Assembly (NCBI RefSeq): GCF_001592365.1 | Contig: NZ_BCWU01000001.1 | Location: 124,001 to 188,000, forward strand | Reading direction: 5' to 3' | Origin: Gordonia hydrophobica NBRC 16057 | GTDB lineage: Bacteria > Actinomycetota > Actinomycetes > Mycobacteriales > Mycobacteriaceae | Length of the DNA: 64,000 bases | In this document: positions 61,633 through 64,000 of the stretch, piece after piece | Layout: every line of letters starts with the position of its first letter | How positions within the stretch are numbered: position 1 is the stretch's first letter | Notes under the pieces: model-generated | Database searches by the model: none | What the model saw: the letters and a program-made list of their open reading frames with translations, nothing else | What the model was told of the DNA's origin: nothing | Position numbers and translations under genes: made by a program

Positions 61633-62687
61633 GCGATCCCGGTGCTTTGACGTCTGCGCGGGAGGTGCGGTCGCGTGTGGAAGCGGCCATCGAAGAGAAA
61701 TTGAGTCTGTATGACCCGCCAGCGACGGCGGATTCGAATCTGTTCTATACCCCGGCTGAGCTCGAGGCACTGCTGCGAGCCGAGTTGGTCGGGCGCACTG
61801 AACTTGCTGGCCTTGCAGTGAAGACCCGGGCAGTGCTCGCCAAGTCGATGGTGTGCTCGACGCTAGGCTACGTTCCACCGAAGTCGTTCAAGCGCGTCAA
61901 TCCGAGACTGCCTCACCCGGCCGTCGACGTGTACGCCCAGCAAGCCGACAACTTGCAGATCTGGAACGAGGAGGTCGACGCGGAGCGGCGATACGTCATC
62001 TTGGTTCTGGACGAGAGTCAGATCCTCGACGTTCGCGTGATTCCTGGAGCGGATCTCGCCCAGTTCGACAAGACCGGCAAGCTGACGTCGAAGTTTCAGG
62101 CGTCGAGGATCGCAGATACGGGCTCGAAGCTGGTCTCCGAAACCGACACGGAGAACTTCGTTGCCCGGTTGGCGCCAACGAGTCAGGCTGATACCTCCGG
62201 GTCGCCCATATCTCAGCCGCATGCGGGTTCGGTGCTGCCGGTGCGCGAGGTGTACGAGCGCTTGGTTGAGATGGTCGGTTCGACGTATTCCGACCCCGGG
62301 ATCGTCCAGGAACGGAATCGGGGAACGGTAGTCCATCGCGAGGCCTGCGAGCGGCTCGGAGTCGGCGGGTTCGCGGACAACGGTCAGTTCCCGGACATAC
62401 TTTCTCAACTCGTCGAGGTGAAGCTTCAGCTGGCGCGGACGGTCGACCTGGGGCTCGAACTCCCGGACTCCGATACCCCTTTGGCTTCGGCGAACGGCTT
62501 GCTTGAGGTCCGCGATGTTCGGTACGCGATCTTCTACGGCACGCGAGACGGTGTGGAGTTCACGATCGACAGCCTCGTGGTCGTGACCGGCGCGGACTTC
62601 TTCGAGGAGTTCCGGCAGTTCGGTGGGCTGACGTCGAACAAGAAGCTGCAATTGCGGTTGCCGGCGAGCTTCTGGTCGGGACGCTAA
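61629..62687 (+). CDS. Putative PD-(D/E)XK restriction endonuclease
   Basis: A 352-residue protein with no close family that I can name. A nuclease core is visible late in the protein: PD at 255-256, then E263-V-K265 in GQFPDILSQLVEVK, matching the PD...(D/E)XK catalytic triad. The N-terminal 200 residues are probably DNA-binding. It converges on a TaqI-like adenine methyltransferase, and the two share a terminator hairpin, so it is the likely nuclease of a type II system. It begins in the last four bases of ychF. The recognition site is unknown. Confidence 0.7.
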   Translation: MSDPGALTSAREVRSRVEAAIEEKLSLYDPPATADSNLFYTPAELEALLRAELVGRTELAGLAVKTRAVLAKSMVCSTLGYVPPKSFKRVNPRLPHPAVDVYAQQADNLQIWNEEVDAERRYVILVLDESQILDVRVIPGADLAQFDKTGKLTSKFQASRIADTGSKLVSETDTENFVARLAPTSQADTSGSPISQPHAGSVLPVREVYERLVEMVGSTYSDPGIVQERNRGTVVHREACERLGVGGFADNGQFPDILSQLVEVKLQLARTVDLGLELPDSDTPLASANGLLEVRDVRYAIFYGTRDGVEFTIDSLVVVTGADFFEEFRQFGGLTSNKKLQLRLPASFWSGR

Positions 62688-62696
62688 CGAATCAGG

Positions 62697-62722
62697 CCCG
62701 GAGAGGATCGCTGCTCTCCGGG
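62697..62722. terminator. Bidirectional terminator of the restriction-modification pair
   Basis: A perfect 9-bp stem CCCGGAGAG/CTCTCCGGG with an 8-nt loop, 9 bp after the nuclease stop and 17 bp from the methyltransferase stop. Confidence 0.8.
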
Positions 62723-62739
62723 TTGAGTCGTTGGGTCGT

Positions 62740-64000
62740 TCAGAACAGTGTGTCGGTAGCTGCTCTTGCTTGCTTCCCCGATACAGCGAAGGCGGCCTCG
62801 ACTTCGCGGTCGATCCGGTCCAGCAGTCCGGCGTCGTCCTCGCCAGCGCCCACGAGTGATCGTGCGGTGTCGATGAGGCGGCGGGACTCTGGGGTGGACG
62901 GGTCGGGGAGTGGCAGCCGCTTGACGTACTGAGTGATCCACCTGCGCTTGCCCGAGTACAGGCGGTTGCCGCAGACCTCGTCGTAGTAGCGGAGGCCGAG
63001 CGAGGAGTTGGCGACCGCGAGCATTATGTGGGCGAGGTCGTCGTCGGCGATGTCGCGCAGCGAGATCCAGTAGCAGTTCCCGTTGACGACGGCTCCCGTG
63101 GTGTCCAGCGCGAACCGTGGGGACTCGCTGATGTCGGGGAACACGATCTTCGGGTCGGCCCACAGCGCGGGGCGCTGGGGCACCCAGATCTCGTACCAGT
63201 GCCGGCCGCCCTCGATGACATAGGTGCGGCCACGCAGCTGCTCCTCGTGCTGGAGGAGATATGCCTTGGTCCCGGGGTAGTCGTCGACGTCCAGCGCGAT
63301 TCGCTTCTCCGAGCTGAGGTCATACGGGTAGAGCACACGTAACTGCGGATTCTGCGCGGTGCGCCACGGCGTGATGTCGCGCTGGTCGAGCAGGGGGAGT
63401 AGGAGTTCGTTCTCGACGTCCGGTGCGCGGGTGCTCCAGTCGTCGGAGAGGAATACCTTGTCGGCGGTCGTCTTGATCCCGACCCGGATCTTGGCGACGT
63501 CGCCGAACCGCTTCCATGCACGCTCGTCGATACCGGACAGCCATGCGTCGGCGTCGGGGTCGGACAGTCGCCACGGGGTTTTGGTGTCGTCGGGCATCGC
63601 GAGGGTGCCCACCTTGACCTCGAACGGCTTGGCGCCGTGGCTGACGATGCTTGACTTCGCTCCTTCGAGGGCAGCGAAGAGATTCGGCGCAGTAGGTTCG
63701 CCCGTGGGGATCTCGTATGCGCTCGCATACCGGGGCGGGGTTTCGAGCGCCGAAGCCTTACTGGCGATGATGACGGCCGGGAGCACAGCTGCCTTGAACA
63801 GCTTGGTGTCGCCGAGGTCGTACAGTTCGCCCACGGACAACGTCCCGGCCATGAGTGCCCGGCGCACGTTCTCGCCGGCGAGCGTGCTGAGGAAGCGGTT
63901 GGAGCACAGGAGTGCCAAGACCGCATTCTCGCGCAGCAGGCGTCCGGCGACGGTGACGAACGGGTGCGTCAGATCGACCCGGCCGGTGAGCCCGAACTCA
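62740..64000 (-). CDS. DNA adenine methyltransferase, TaqI-like C-terminal part (5' truncated)
   Basis: At least 419 residues of a longer protein that enters from beyond the right edge. The visible N-side belongs to the end of an N6-adenine methyltransferase domain (GRLLRENAVLALLCSNRF). The rest is a TaqI-like target-recognition domain: RVGIKTTADKVFL, LLPLLDQRDITPW, WYEIWVPQRPALWADPKIVFPDIS, YWISLRD and a closing SGKRRWITQYVKRLPLPDP. The catalytic NPPY and the SAM motif lie outside the window. It protects DNA from the convergent nuclease. Confidence 0.88.
   Translation of the reverse strand, partial: EFGLTGRVDLTHPFVTVAGRLLRENAVLALLCSNRFLSTLAGENVRRALMAGTLSVGELYDLGDTKLFKAAVLPAVIIASKASALETPPRYASAYEIPTGEPTAPNLFAALEGAKSSIVSHGAKPFEVKVGTLAMPDDTKTPWRLSDPDADAWLSGIDERAWKRFGDVAKIRVGIKTTADKVFLSDDWSTRAPDVENELLLPLLDQRDITPWRTAQNPQLRVLYPYDLSSEKRIALDVDDYPGTKAYLLQHEEQLRGRTYVIEGGRHWYEIWVPQRPALWADPKIVFPDISESPRFALDTTGAVVNGNCYWISLRDIADDDLAHIMLAVANSSLGLRYYDEVCGNRLYSGKRRWITQYVKRLPLPDPSTPESRRLIDTARSLVGAGEDDAGLLDRIDREVEAAFAVSGKQARAATDTLF

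Overview
The window is 64 kb of GC-rich, gene-dense actinobacterial chromosome. Several families point to a mycolic-acid actinobacterium (order Mycobacteriales), possibly Gordonia or a close relative: Lsr2, a DUF222/13E12 HNH protein, a DUF6542 membrane protein, an Ltp lipoprotein, a DUF2786 remnant and an Rv3717-like amidase. Many genes start with GTG, short ATGA/GTGA overlaps are common, and a few genes look leaderless. The genus is an inference; no rRNA is present.

Layout. 0-6.6 kb: the end of a Fis-type activator, a DUF488/ABC transporter/hydrolase operon, pgm, a membrane-anchored DsbA-like protein, a DUF1707 protein and tRNA-Ala(GGC). 6.7-17.4 kb: an accessory redox block with a thioredoxin, an F420-reductase-like gene with a probable frameshift, two tandem luciferase-like monooxygenases with a divergent TetR, an NmrA/FMN-reductase pair with a divergent MarR, a decayed DUF2786 gene, an aminoglycoside-phosphotransferase-fold protein, and a 3-oxoacid CoA-transferase with a divergent IclR. 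17.4-24 kb: an Ltp-repeat lipoprotein, a CitMHS carrier with its CitA/DcuS-type two-component system, and a divergent glutaminase-STAS gene. 24-28.6 kb: ahpC-ahpF behind an OxyR-like site, an Fe-S-type regulator divergent from a DUF2249 protein, and 3-hydroxybutyryl-CoA dehydrogenase. 28.6-32.5 kb: an ABC-F ATPase with a long leader hairpin, a nitrobindin-family gene and MarR, and small proteins. 32.5-34.9 kb: an 814-bp non-coding leader with a tandem hairpin array, a DUF222-HNH gene and a second repeat cluster. 35-41 kb: LysR/EamA, an acyl-CoA ligase and a class II UvrA. 41.1-45 kb: two self-contained regulatory modules, an ECF41 sigma factor with an FAD oxidoreductase, and a HEAT protein with a MerR-HEAT regulator. 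45-61.6 kb: mostly ordinary genes (HAD hydrolase, DUF1275, glutamine-type ABC transporter, lsr2, trhO-cobW, amidase, SDR/nucleosidase, RmuC, Ogt, AI-2E exporter, ychF). 61.6-64 kb: a convergent restriction-modification pair cut by the window edge.

The signals most worth following are: (1) a HEAT gene and a MerR-HEAT gene behind a 19-bp-spacer promoter whose dyad closely resembles metal-responsive MerR sites; (2) four tandem hairpins with compensating stem changes and a conserved loop in the leader of the 13E12/HNH gene; (3) an ECF41 module with a visible cognate-type promoter; (4) the PD-(D/E)XK nuclease and TaqI-like methyltransferase pair. Clear perfect operators lie between or next to several regulator/target pairs and give directly testable regulons.
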